From Streptomyces paradoxus (GTDB taxonomy: Bacteria > Actinomycetota > Actinomycetes > Streptomycetales > Streptomycetaceae), in the NCBI RefSeq assembly GCF_014202475.1, contig NZ_JACHGV010000009.1:186001-250000 (forward strand): 64,000 nucleotides of DNA, written 5' to 3'. Each line of letters opens with the position of its first letter. The first letter of the stretch is position 1. This document shows, piece after piece, positions 49,325 to 58,307 of this stretch. Under the pieces are notes generated by a model that saw only the letters and a list, made by a program, of their open reading frames with translations, was not told where the DNA came from and did no database searches. A program made the position numbers and the translations under genes.

Positions 49325-52051
49325 CTAATGCGCCGCCGACTCCCAGTCCGGGCCCGCGCCCACCGAGACGCCCAGGGGGACGCGGAGGTGGACGGCGTTC
49401 GCCATCTCCCGGCGGACCAGTTCCTCGGCGGCCGCCCGCTCCCCGGGGGCGATCTCCAGGACGATTTCGTCGTGGACCTGGAGGAGCATGCGGGAGGCGA
49501 GACCGGCGTCCTTGAGGGCGTCGTCGACCTTGAGCATGGCGATCTTGACGATGTCGGCCGCGGTGCCCTGGATGGGCGCGTTGAGGGCCATCCGCTCGGC
49601 GGCCTCGCGGCGCTGGCGGTTGTCGCTGTTGAGGTCGGGCAGGTAGCGGCGGCGCCCGAAGAGGGTGGCCGTGTAGCCCGTGGCGCGGGCCTCGTCGACC
49701 GCCCGGCGCAGATAGTCCCGTACACCGCCGAACCGCTCGAAGTACGCGTCCATCAGGGCGCGGGCCTCCGCCGCCTCGATGTTCAGCTGCTGGGACAGGC
49801 CGAAGGCCGAGAGCCCGTAGGCCAGGCCGTACGACATGGCCTTGATCTTGCGGCGCATCTCGGCGTCGACCGCGGTCGGCTCGACCGCGAAGACCTGGGA
49901 GGCGGCCGTGGTGTGCAGGTCCTCGCCGGAGGTGAACGCCTCGATCAGGCCCTCGTCCTCGGAGAGGTGCGCCATGACGCGCAGCTCGATCTGGCTGTAG
50001 TCGGCCGTCATCAGTGACTCGAAGCCCTCGCCGACGACGAAGCCGCGGCGGATGGCGCGGCCCTCGTCGGTGCGGACCGGGATGTTCTGGAGGTTCGGGT
50101 CCGTTGAGGACAGGCGGCCGGTGGCGGCGACGGTCTGGTTGAACGTCGTGTGGATGCGGCCGTCCGCGGCGATCGTCTTGATCAGGCCTTCGACGGTCAC
50201 GCGGAGCTTGGCCTGCTCGCGGTGGCGGAGCATGATCACCGGCAGCTCGTTGTCCGTCTGGGCGGCGAGCCAGGCCAGGGCGTCGGCGTCCGTGGTGTAG
50301 CCGGTCTTGGTCCGCTTGGTCTTGGGCAGGGCCAGCTCGCCGAAGAGGACTTCCTGGAGCTGCTTGGGCGAGCCCAGGTTGAACTCGTGCCCGGCTGCCG
50401 CGTGGGCCTCCTTGACGGCCTGCTGGACGGCACCGGCGAACATCTGCTCCATGGCCTCCAGGTGGGGCCGGTCGGCCGCGATGCCGTGCCGCTCCATGCG
50501 GGCGAGCAGCGCGGACGTGGGCAGCTCCATGTCGCGCAGCAGGTCGGCGGCGCCGACCTCCTCCAGACGGCTCTCGAAGGCCTCCCCCAGGTCGAGGACG
50601 GTCCGGGCCTGGATCATCAGGGCCTCGGCCTCGGCGCCGTCGTCCGCGCCGAAGGCGAGCTGGCCGTCGGCCGCGGCGGCCGGGGTCAGCTCGCGGTGCA
50701 GGTACTCCAGGGACAGCGCGTCCAGGTCGAAGGAGCGGCGGCCCGGCTTGACCAGGTAGGCGGCGAGCGCGGTGTCCATGGTGACGCCCTCGACGCTCCA
50801 GCCGTGCTCGGCGAAGACGCGCATGGCGCCCTTGGCGTTGTGGAGGACCTTGGGCCGGGTGGCGTCGGCGAGCCAGGCCGCGAAGGCCCTCTCGTCGGCC
50901 TCGTCCAGCTGGGAGGGGTCGAACCAGGCGGCGGGGCCGCCGGGCGCGGCGAGGGCGACCTCGGCGACCGAGCCGGTGCCGAGCGCCCAGGTGCCGACCG
51001 TGGCGATGCCGAGGGGCTGGGTGCCGTGCTCGGTGAGCCAGGCGGGCAGCTCGCCGGTGGAGAGCACCGTGCCGTCCAGCTGCACGCCCTCGGTGCTGAT
51101 CGGGGTGGTCTCGGCCTCCTCGGCACCGGGGTCGACGGCGAAGAGCCGCTCGCGCAGCGAGGGGTTCCTGATCTCCAGGGTGTCCAGGATCATCGCGACG
51201 GCCTTGCGGTCGTAGGCCGTGCGCTCCAGATCGGTGACGCCCTTGGGGAGCTCGACCCGGCGCTCCAGCTCGGTGAGCCTGCGGTTGAGCTTGACGGATT
51301 CCAGGTGGTCGCGGAGGTTCTGGCCGGCCTTGCCCTTGACCTCGTCGACGCGCTCGACGAGCTCGGCGAACGAGCCGAACTGGTTGATCCACTTCGCGGC
51401 GGTCTTCTCGCCGACGCCGGGGATGCCGGGGAGGTTGTCGGAGGGGTCGCCGCGCAGGGCCGCGAAGTCGGGGTACTGCGCGGGCGTCAGCGCGTACTTC
51501 TCGAACACCTTCTCCGGGGTGAAGCGGGTCAGCTCGGAGACGCCCTTGGTCGGGTACAGCACCGTGGTGTGCTCGCTGACCAGCTGGAAGGAGTCGCGGT
51601 CGCCGGTGACGATCAGTACCTCGAAGCCCTCGGCCTCGGCCTGGGTGGCGAGCGTGGCGATGACGTCGTCCGCCTCGAACCCGTCCACCGCGAAGCGGGC
51701 GACGCCCATCGCGTCCAGGAGCTCGCCGATCAGCTCGACCTGGCCCTTGAACTCGTCGGGGGTCTTGGAGCGGTTCGCCTTGTATTCCGTGAACTCCTGG
51801 GACCGCCACGTCTTGCGGGAGACGTCGAAGGCCACCGCGAAGTGCGTGGGCGCCTCGTCGCGCAGCGTGTTGGCCAGCATCGACGCGAAGCCGTAGATCG
51901 CGTTCGTCGGCTGGCCCGTCGCGGTGGTGAAGTTCTCCGCGGGCAGCGCGAAGAACGCGCGGTAGGCCAGCGAGTGCCCGTCCATGAGCATCAGTCGCGG
52001 CCGGCTGCCGCCGGAGGTCTGGTCGGTCGTCTTCGATGCTGTCTCTGCCAC
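49325..52051 (-). CDS. polA: DNA polymerase I
   Basis: The product is 908 residues. An N-terminal 5'-3' exonuclease (about 20-190; LMLMDGHSLAYRAFFALP, VTGDRDSFQLV) and its helix-hairpin-helix domain (GIPGVGEKTAAKWI) are followed by a 3'-5' exonuclease-like domain (about 320-500) and the polymerase domain, with DYSQIELRVMAHLSED (about 683), MSYGLAYGLSAFGLS (about 740) and LLQVHDEIVLE (about 858). The proofreading domain lacks the acidic Exo I motif (LGIATVG in place of a D-x-E), so proofreading is probably lost, as in other actinobacterial Pol I. The GTG at 52051 is chosen because residues upstream are not conserved. Confidence 0.97.
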   Translation of the reverse strand: MAETASKTTDQTSGGSRPRLMLMDGHSLAYRAFFALPAENFTTATGQPTNAIYGFASMLANTLRDEAPTHFAVAFDVSRKTWRSQEFTEYKANRSKTPDEFKGQVELIGELLDAMGVARFAVDGFEADDVIATLATQAEAEGFEVLIVTGDRDSFQLVSEHTTVLYPTKGVSELTRFTPEKVFEKYALTPAQYPDFAALRGDPSDNLPGIPGVGEKTAAKWINQFGSFAELVERVDEVKGKAGQNLRDHLESVKLNRRLTELERRVELPKGVTDLERTAYDRKAVAMILDTLEIRNPSLRERLFAVDPGAEEAETTPISTEGVQLDGTVLSTGELPAWLTEHGTQPLGIATVGTWALGTGSVAEVALAAPGGPAAWFDPSQLDEADERAFAAWLADATRPKVLHNAKGAMRVFAEHGWSVEGVTMDTALAAYLVKPGRRSFDLDALSLEYLHRELTPAAAADGQLAFGADDGAEAEALMIQARTVLDLGEAFESRLEEVGAADLLRDMELPTSALLARMERHGIAADRPHLEAMEQMFAGAVQQAVKEAHAAAGHEFNLGSPKQLQEVLFGELALPKTKRTKTGYTTDADALAWLAAQTDNELPVIMLRHREQAKLRVTVEGLIKTIAADGRIHTTFNQTVAATGRLSSTDPNLQNIPVRTDEGRAIRRGFVVGEGFESLMTADYSQIELRVMAHLSEDEGLIEAFTSGEDLHTTAASQVFAVEPTAVDAEMRRKIKAMSYGLAYGLSAFGLSQQLNIEAAEARALMDAYFERFGGVRDYLRRAVDEARATGYTATLFGRRRYLPDLNSDNRQRREAAERMALNAPIQGTAADIVKIAMLKVDDALKDAGLASRMLLQVHDEIVLEIAPGERAAAEELVRREMANAVHLRVPLGVSVGAGPDWESAAH

Positions 52052-52260
52052 GCCCCCGATCCTGCCACGCCCCACTGACAGTCGGCCCCGCCCGGCCCGT
52101 GCCGGAGCGCCCCGCCGGTGCCGGAGCCGGGCGCGTCCGGCCGGGGGCACCGCCCCCTCCCCCGTCCCGGCCTCACCCCCCGGCCCGCCCGCCGTCGCTG
52201 TCACCACCGCGTGCGAGGATCGGAGATGTACCTCACAGCGCGGTCGAAGGGGAGTGTGCG

Positions 52261-54540
52261 ATGGCGTCGAAGCCGCCCAAGAGCGATCCGGTTCAGGACG
52301 CGCCGCAGGTCGCCGAGCCGAAGCGCGCGGCCGCCGGGCTCCCGGCGATCGGGCACACGCTGCGGATCGCCCAGCAGCAGATGGGCGTGAAGCGCACCGC
52401 GCTGACGCTGCTGAGCGTGAACCAGAAGGACGGCTTCGACTGCCCCGGCTGCGCCTGGCCGGAGCCGGAGCACCGGCACAAGGCAGAGTTCTGCGAGAAC
52501 GGCGCGAAGGCCGTGGCCGAGGAAGCCACCCTGCGCCGGGTCACGCCCGAGTTCTTCGCAGCGCACCCGGTCGCCGACCTGGCCGGCCGCAGCGGTTACT
52601 GGCTGGGCCAGCAGGGCCGCCTCACTCACCCCATGTACCTCCCCGAGGGGGGTACGCACTACGAGCCGGTCACCTGGGAGCGCGCCTTCGACATCATCGG
52701 TGAGGAGATCGCCGCGCTCGCCTCCCCGGACGAGGCCGTCTTCTACACCTCCGGCCGCACCAGCAACGAGGCCGCCTTCCTCTACCAGCTGTTCGCGCGC
52801 GAGTTCGGCACGAACAACCTCCCCGACTGCTCGAACATGTGCCACGAGTCGTCCGGCTCGGCCCTGTCGGAGACGATCGGCATCGGCAAGGGCAGCGTCC
52901 TGCTGGAAGACCTGTACCAGGCCGACCTGATCATCGTCGCCGGGCAGAACCCGGGGACGAACCACCCGCGCATGCTGTCCGCACTGGAGAAGGCCAAGGA
53001 CAACGGCGCGAGGATCATCAGCGTCAACCCGCTGCCCGAGGCGGGCCTGGAGCGCTTCAAGAACCCGCAGACCCCACAGGGCATGGTCAGGGGCGCCGCA
53101 CTCACCGACCTGTTCCTGCAGATCCGCATCGGCGGCGACCAGGCCCTGTTCCGCCTGCTGAACAAGCTGATCCTGGAGACGGACGGCGCGGTCGACGAGG
53201 CGTTCGTGCGCGAGCACACGCACGGCTACGAGGAGTTCGCCGAGGCCGCCCGCGCCGCCGACCGGGACGAGACGCTCACGGCGACCGGTCTGGCCCAGGA
53301 GGACATCGACAAGGCCCTGCGGATGGTCCTGGCCTCGAAGCGCACCATCGTGTGCTGGGCGATGGGCCTCACGCAGCACAAGCACTCGGTCCCCACGATC
53401 CGGGAGGTCGTCAACTTCCTCCTGCTGCGCGGCAACATCGGCCGCCCGGGTGCGGGTGTGTGCCCGGTGCGCGGGCATTCGAACGTGCAGGGCGACCGCA
53501 CGATGGGCATCTTCGAGCGGCCCGCCCCGGCGTTCCTGGAGGCGCTGGAGAAGGAGTTCGGCTTCGCGCCCCCGCGCGAGCACGGCTACGACGTCGTACG
53601 GGCGATCCGCGCGCTGCGCGACGGCGAGGCGAAGGTGTTCTTCGCGATGGGCGGCAATTTCGTCTCGGCGTCGCCGGACACGGACGTCACCGAGGCGGCC
53701 ATGCGCCGGGCCCGGCTGACCGTGCACGTGTCGACGAAGCTGAACCGCTCGCACGCGGTCACGGGCGCGCGAGCCCTGATCCTCCCGACGCTCGGGCGTA
53801 CCGAGCGCGATCTGCAGGGCAGCGGCGAGCAGTTCGTGACGGTCGAGGACTCGATGGGCATGGTGCACGCCTCCCGGGGCCGCCTGGAGCCCGCGAGCCG
53901 GCACCTGCTGTCGGAGCCGGCCATCGTCAGCCGCCTGGCCCGCCGGGTGCTGGGCGAGAACAGCCGTACGCCGTGGGAGGAGTTCGAGAAGGACTACGCG
54001 ACGATCCGGGACCGCATCGCGCGCGTGATCCCGGGCTTCGAGGACTTCAACGCGCGCGTGGCGCGCCCCGGCGGCTTCGCGCTCCCCCACGCCCCGCGCG
54101 ACGAGCGCCGCTTCCCCACCGCGACCGGCAAGGCCAACTTCACGGCCGCGCCCGTGGAGTACCCGCGGCTGCCGGAGGGCCGCCTGCTGCTGCAGACGCT
54201 GCGCTCGCACGACCAGTACAACACCACGATCTACGGCCTCGACGACCGCTACCGGGGCATCCGCAACGGCCGCCGGGTGGTGCTGGTCAACCCGGAGGAC
54301 GCCCGGGACCTGAAGGTGGCGGACGGGTCGTACGTGGACCTGGTGAGCGAGTGGAAGGACGGCGTGGAGCGCCGGGCCCCCGGTTTCCGTGTCGTGCACT
54401 ACCCCACGGCCCGGGGCTGCGCCGCCGCGTACTACCCGGAGACCAACGTGCTGGTGCCGCTGGACGCCACCGCGGACACCAGCAACACCCCGGCCAGTAA
54501 GTCCGTCGTGGTGCGTCTGGAACAATCGGCGACCGACTGA
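52261..54540 (+). CDS. FdhF/YdeP-family molybdopterin oxidoreductase
   Basis: The product is 759 residues of the DMSO-reductase superfamily. The molybdopterin-binding folds are visible in the segments FYTSGRTSNEAAFLYQLFA, CSNMCHESSGSALSE, IIVAGQNPGTNHPRML and the late NTTIYGLDDRYRGI. YdeP-type enzymes resemble formate dehydrogenase but lack most of its Fe-S subunits; their reaction is unknown. A CPGCAWPEPEHRHKAEFCEN segment near residue 60 may hold a metal or cluster. ATG 52261 has AAGGGGAG upstream. The next gene follows by about 55 bases. Confidence 0.9.
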   Translation: MASKPPKSDPVQDAPQVAEPKRAAAGLPAIGHTLRIAQQQMGVKRTALTLLSVNQKDGFDCPGCAWPEPEHRHKAEFCENGAKAVAEEATLRRVTPEFFAAHPVADLAGRSGYWLGQQGRLTHPMYLPEGGTHYEPVTWERAFDIIGEEIAALASPDEAVFYTSGRTSNEAAFLYQLFAREFGTNNLPDCSNMCHESSGSALSETIGIGKGSVLLEDLYQADLIIVAGQNPGTNHPRMLSALEKAKDNGARIISVNPLPEAGLERFKNPQTPQGMVRGAALTDLFLQIRIGGDQALFRLLNKLILETDGAVDEAFVREHTHGYEEFAEAARAADRDETLTATGLAQEDIDKALRMVLASKRTIVCWAMGLTQHKHSVPTIREVVNFLLLRGNIGRPGAGVCPVRGHSNVQGDRTMGIFERPAPAFLEALEKEFGFAPPREHGYDVVRAIRALRDGEAKVFFAMGGNFVSASPDTDVTEAAMRRARLTVHVSTKLNRSHAVTGARALILPTLGRTERDLQGSGEQFVTVEDSMGMVHASRGRLEPASRHLLSEPAIVSRLARRVLGENSRTPWEEFEKDYATIRDRIARVIPGFEDFNARVARPGGFALPHAPRDERRFPTATGKANFTAAPVEYPRLPEGRLLLQTLRSHDQYNTTIYGLDDRYRGIRNGRRVVLVNPEDARDLKVADGSYVDLVSEWKDGVERRAPGFRVVHYPTARGCAAAYYPETNVLVPLDATADTSNTPASKSVVVRLEQSATD

Positions 54541-54595
54541 GCGTTTGCTCAGTGCCACAGCAGCCGAGTGACGAGGACGAACGGAGCCGGGCCCG

Positions 54596-55084
54596 ATGGG
54601 TGAGCAGCAGCATGTGAAGTTCCCGCAAGAGGTCATCGACGAGTACGCCGCGCTCGGCGTGGACCTCCTGGCCCTGTTCTCCGCGGGCCACCTCGGCAAC
54701 CGGATGGGCGTCCAGATCTCCGAGGCGTCGGCGGACCGGGTCGTCGGGACGATGCCGGTGGAGGGCAACACCCAGCCCTACGGACTGCTGCACGGCGGGG
54801 CCTCCGCGGTGCTGGCCGAGACGCTCGGCTCGATCGGATCGATGCTGCACGGCGGCAGCTCCAAGATCGCCGTCGGCGTCGACCTGAACTGCACCCACCA
54901 CCGCGGGGTGCGCTCCGGGCTGGTCACCGGCGTGGCCACGCCCGTGCACCGGGGGCGCTCGACGGCCACGTACGAGATCGTGATCACAGACGAGAACGGC
55001 AAGCGGGTCTGCACCGCCCGGCTGACCTGCATGCTGCGCGACGTGCGGCCGGGCGACGAGGAGCTCATCCGCTCCGCGGGCTGA
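54596..55084 (+). CDS. PaaI-family hotdog-fold thioesterase
   Basis: The product is 162 residues with the hotdog core (GTMPVEGNTQPYGLLHGGAS with the conserved Asn/Gln-Gly-His-Gly-Gly pattern). IAVGVDLNCTHHRGVRSG and VTGVATPVHRGRSTATYEI complete the PaaI-type fold. It probably hydrolyses aryl- or acyl-CoA thioesters. A hairpin terminator follows. Confidence 0.9.
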   Translation: MGEQQHVKFPQEVIDEYAALGVDLLALFSAGHLGNRMGVQISEASADRVVGTMPVEGNTQPYGLLHGGASAVLAETLGSIGSMLHGGSSKIAVGVDLNCTHHRGVRSGLVTGVATPVHRGRSTATYEIVITDENGKRVCTARLTCMLRDVRPGDEELIRSAG

Positions 55085-55106
55085 TCCGGACACAGGGAAA
55101 ACCCTG

Positions 55107-55141
55107 GAGGGGCGGGCGCGCTCTTGTCGCGACCGCCCCTC
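55107..55141 (+). terminator. hairpin terminator after the PaaI thioesterase
   Basis: The arms GAGGGGCGG (55107-55115) and CCGCCCCTC (55133-55141) pair perfectly, and an inner CGCG/CGCG extends the stem after one mismatch. It begins 23 bases after the stop. Confidence 0.75.
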
Positions 55142-55203
55142 GGGCATTTCACTGGCGCTCCCCCCACAGGAGAAGACCCGTCCCACCCGCAGAAGGGTTT
55201 CTC

Positions 55204-56076
55204 TTGACCTCCGTACGCGTCCTTGCCGTCACGGCGGCGGCCTGCGCCACCGTGCTCGCCACCGCGCTGCCGTCCTCCGCCATCAACTCCTACAACGCCG
55301 CGCCCGCCCCCGAACGCACCGAGGTCGGCGCGCTCGTGGCCACCTGGGACGACGACGGCGACCCCGCCACCCCCGACCGGGCCGACTGGGTCTGCTCCGG
55401 CACCATGATCGACGCGGACACCTTCCTGACCGCCGCGCACTGCACCTCGGACTGGCCCGACAACGTGCGCTTCTACGTCTCCCTCGACCAGGACGTGCAG
55501 TCCGGGCTCGACGCGGCGGCGAAGAAGTACCCGGGCGACCCTGCCGCACAGGCCGCGGCCGTCGCCGTCCGGGGCACCGCCCACAGCCACCCCGCCTACC
55601 CCGGGCCCGCCTCCGACACCCACGACATCGCGGTGATCCAGCTGCCCGCCGCCGAGGTCAAAGCCCGCTGGAGCTTCACCCCGGCCACCCTGCCCACCGC
55701 CGGCCAGCTCGGCAAGCTCGGTCCGCAGGGCCTGAAAGCCACCGACTGGCTCGTCGCCGGATACGGCACCCAGGAGGCCGTCAACGGCCCCGGCGGCCAG
55801 ACCCATCCCGGCGGCGGCGTCCGGATGAAGGCACCCGTCACCTTCGACGCCCTCAACGCCTCCTGGGCCCGGCTCGCGATGACCGCGCCGCAGGGCAACG
55901 GAGGCGCCTGCTACGGCGACTCGGGCGGCCCCAACTTCGCGACCATCGGCGGCAAGAGCATCCTCGCCGCCACCACCATCACCGGCGACACCCCCTGCTA
56001 CGCGACCAACGTGACGTACCGCCTGGACACCCCCGGCGCCCGCGCCTTCCTCTCGCCGTTCGTGAAGCTGCCGTGA
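55204..56076 (+). CDS. secreted trypsin-like serine protease
   Basis: The product is 290 residues. A signal peptide (about 1-26, VTAAACATVLATALPSSA) precedes a chymotrypsin-fold protease with all three catalytic regions: FLTAAHC (His), THDIAVIQLP (Asp) and ACYGDSGGP (Ser). Four cysteines can form two disulfides. The TTG start at 55204 has AGAAGG upstream and is the only one that keeps a full signal peptide. Its target is unknown. Confidence 0.92.
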   Translation: MTSVRVLAVTAAACATVLATALPSSAINSYNAAPAPERTEVGALVATWDDDGDPATPDRADWVCSGTMIDADTFLTAAHCTSDWPDNVRFYVSLDQDVQSGLDAAAKKYPGDPAAQAAAVAVRGTAHSHPAYPGPASDTHDIAVIQLPAAEVKARWSFTPATLPTAGQLGKLGPQGLKATDWLVAGYGTQEAVNGPGGQTHPGGGVRMKAPVTFDALNASWARLAMTAPQGNGGACYGDSGGPNFATIGGKSILAATTITGDTPCYATNVTYRLDTPGARAFLSPFVKLP

Positions 56077-56161
56077 CCCGTGACGCCGTGAGCCGGTGAT
56101 CCGTGACGGCGTCATCCATGACGCCGTCATCCATACGCCGTCATCCGTGACGCCGGGATCC
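56072..56161. repeat. 15-base tandem repeat array with a 12-bp inverted repeat
   Basis: Units at 56103-56117, 56118-56132, 56133-56146 (one base short) and 56147-56161 share the consensus RTGACGCCGTCATCC; a related unit is at 56080-56094. Within it, TGACGGCGTCAT (56104-56115) and ATGACGCCGTCA (56118-56129) form a perfect 12-bp inverted repeat two bases apart. The array begins at the protease stop codon. Confidence 0.8.
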
Positions 56162-56190
56162 GCACCACCGGCCGCACGGCACGGCCGAAG

Positions 56191-56228
56191 GCCCCGCCGT
56201 ATCCCGCGACCCGCGGGAGCGGCGGGGC
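56191..56228 (+). terminator. two-step GC hairpin downstream of the protease
   Basis: GCCCCGCC (56191-56198) pairs with GGCGGGGC (56221-56228), and inside it TCCCGCG (56202-56208) pairs with CGCGGGA (56212-56218). This is a likely terminator for the protease transcript. The rest of 56229-56799 (about 570 bases) holds no gene I can support; ORFs there have poor codon use. Confidence 0.6.
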
Positions 56229-56799
56229 GCCGGCCTCACCGAACCGCCCAACCCGGCTGCCGTGCAACAGAGTTGGCGCGCGGGCCCCCGCCCGGGGCCG
56301 CGGCACAGGCCCTCATCCCACGCCCCGCCCACGTCGCCGGCCGCCACCGCCCGGCCTCGCCGGCCCCCCAACTACCCTGAGAACACGGGCACGTTCCGGT
56401 TCGCCGCGACCGCTGAAGACCGCCGGACACGCCCCCGCCGGGATCACCGCCCGCACCGGCCGCACACCCCGCGGCACCACCCGGAAACCACCGATTCCGA
56501 TTCCCGGCACTCCCCCGGGGCCGCCGACCGCTCTTTTCTCGGCGTAACGCTCCGTAACGCGCACGCAATACAACGCCACAGATTCATCGCCGCCCGCACC
56601 CACGGTCCGGAGCCTTTCCGATCTCTTCCCGGCCGCATGCGGCCCCACTACCGCACGATCTCAGCCATGGCCAACCGGAAGTGCGGGTTCTCAGAATGCG
56701 GACCTCGGCGAAAATCCACCAAACCCGTCGAGAGGGCCCGCCGCCGAGACCGGGCATCCACCACGTCATAACAAGAAAGTCACAAGCGAGCCCGCGCCG

Positions 56800-56829
56800 C
56801 TGACCCTGCCCTTACCCCGGGCTTAGAGT
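56800..56829 (+). promoter_or_regulatory. candidate promoter of the branched-chain amino acid transport operon
   Basis: CTGACC (56800-56805) and TAGAGT (56824-56829) are separated by 18 bases, a HrdB-like promoter about 90 bases before the livK start. Confidence 0.5.
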
Positions 56830-56920
56830 CACGGCCAGTCACCGCCTCCATCGGGAGTTCGGTACCAGCGCGGCACTCACCCCCCGACCAGGGCGGGGCC
56901 TGCCTGTGAAAGGACTGATT

Positions 56921-58165
56921 GTGCGACAGCGTTCCATGGTGATTCTTACCTCCGTTCTCACGACCGGAGCTCTGACTCTCACCGCCTGCGGCTCCCGAGA
57001 CGACAGCGGTGACAAGGGCGGAGACAACGGGAGCGGCACCACGCTGACCATCGGCGTCGACGCCCCCCTCTCCGGTGAGAACTCCACCACCGGCCTCGGC
57101 ATCCAGTACGGCGCCCAGATCGCCATCGACGACGCCAACAAGAACAACTGGGTCCCGGGCGTGAAGTTCAAGCTCAAGGCCCTGGACGACAAGGCGCAGC
57201 CCGCCACCGGCCAGACCAACGCCACCAACATCGTCGGCGACAAGACGGCCGTCGGCGCCGTCGGCCCGCTGAACTCCGGCGTCGCCCAGACGATGCAGCA
57301 GGTGTTCGCCTCGGCCAACATGGTCCAGATCTCCCCCGCGAACACGGCCCCCGAGCTGACCCAGGGCAAGAACTGGCAGACGGACAAGAAGCGCCCGTTC
57401 AAGACGTACTTCCGCACCGCCACCACCGACGAGCTGCAGGGCAGCTTCGCGGCCGGCTACGCGTACAACGGCCTCAAGAAGAAGAAGGCCTTCGTCGTCG
57501 ACGACAAGCAGACCTACGGCGCCGGCCTCGCGAAGATCTTCAACGAGCAGTACAAGAAGCTCGGCGGCAAGGTCGTCGGCACCGACCACGTCAACACCGG
57601 CGACAAGGACTTCGGCTCCCTCGTCACCAAGATCAAGAACTCCGGTGCCGACCTGCTCTACTACGGCGGCCAGTACGACGAGTCCGCGCTGATCACCAAG
57701 CAGCTCAAGGACGCCGGCGTCAAGATCCCGCTGTTCGGCGGCGACGGCATGTTCGCCACCACCTACATCGAGGCCGCCGGCAAGTCCTCCGAGGGCGACC
57801 TCGCCACCGCCATCGGCGTCCCCGCCGACACCCTGCCGGCCGCCAAGACGTTCATCCAGACGTACAAGGACAAGGGTTACAAGGGCGACTACGGCGCGTA
57901 CGGCGCCTACGCCTACGACGCCACCACCGCCATCATCAAGGCCGTCAAGGCCGCGGCCGACGCCAACGGCGGCAAGGTGCCCACCGACATCAACGACCTG
58001 CGCTCCAAGGTCGTCGACGGTGTCCAGAAGTCCGACTTCGAAGGCCTCACCGGCAAGATCGCCTTCGACCAGTACGGCGACACCACCAACAAGCAGCTGA
58101 CCGTCTACCAGGTCGAGAAGGGCGCCTGGAAGGCCGTCGAGACCGGCACCGCCGACCTGCAGTAG
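56921..58165 (+). CDS. livK: branched-chain amino acid ABC transporter, substrate-binding lipoprotein
   Basis: The product is 414 residues. A lipoprotein signal ends in LTAC with the lipidated Cys at residue 23, followed by a Ser/Asp/Gly-rich tether. The periplasmic-binding fold type I follows (DAPLSGENSTTGLGIQYGAQ, GAVGPLNSGVAQTM, YYGGQYDESALITKQLKDAG). It delivers Leu, Ile, Val or related amino acids to LivHM. The GTG at 56921 has AAAGGA seven bases upstream. The gene is separated from livH by a strong intrinsic terminator, which would make the binding protein more abundant than the permease. Confidence 0.95.
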   Translation: MRQRSMVILTSVLTTGALTLTACGSRDDSGDKGGDNGSGTTLTIGVDAPLSGENSTTGLGIQYGAQIAIDDANKNNWVPGVKFKLKALDDKAQPATGQTNATNIVGDKTAVGAVGPLNSGVAQTMQQVFASANMVQISPANTAPELTQGKNWQTDKKRPFKTYFRTATTDELQGSFAAGYAYNGLKKKKAFVVDDKQTYGAGLAKIFNEQYKKLGGKVVGTDHVNTGDKDFGSLVTKIKNSGADLLYYGGQYDESALITKQLKDAGVKIPLFGGDGMFATTYIEAAGKSSEGDLATAIGVPADTLPAAKTFIQTYKDKGYKGDYGAYGAYAYDATTAIIKAVKAAADANGGKVPTDINDLRSKVVDGVQKSDFEGLTGKIAFDQYGDTTNKQLTVYQVEKGAWKAVETGTADLQ

Positions 58166-58192
58166 GAGTACCGGCCCCCAGCAAGCCTCACC

Positions 58193-58235
58193 ACGGGCCG
58201 CGCGGAAGGAGGACCCCGACCGCGCGGCCCGTTTT
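58193..58235 (+). terminator. intrinsic terminator (attenuator) between livK and livH
   Basis: ACGGGCCGCGCGG (58193-58205) and CCGCGCGGCCCGT (58220-58232) form a perfect 13-bp stem with a 14-base loop and a short T-run. It lies 28 bases after the livK stop and 73 before livH. Confidence 0.88.
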
Positions 58236-58307
58236 CACACCCCCACACAGCACGCGACCACGCACGCATCCAGTGCACACGACCACCAGCGACATGGAGG
58301 CCATGCG

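Noticed and set aside
56262..56771. A 169-residue frame in the gap before livK
   Set aside because: Pro/Arg/His-rich, no ribosome-binding site, no domain, and it includes promoter-proximal DNA.
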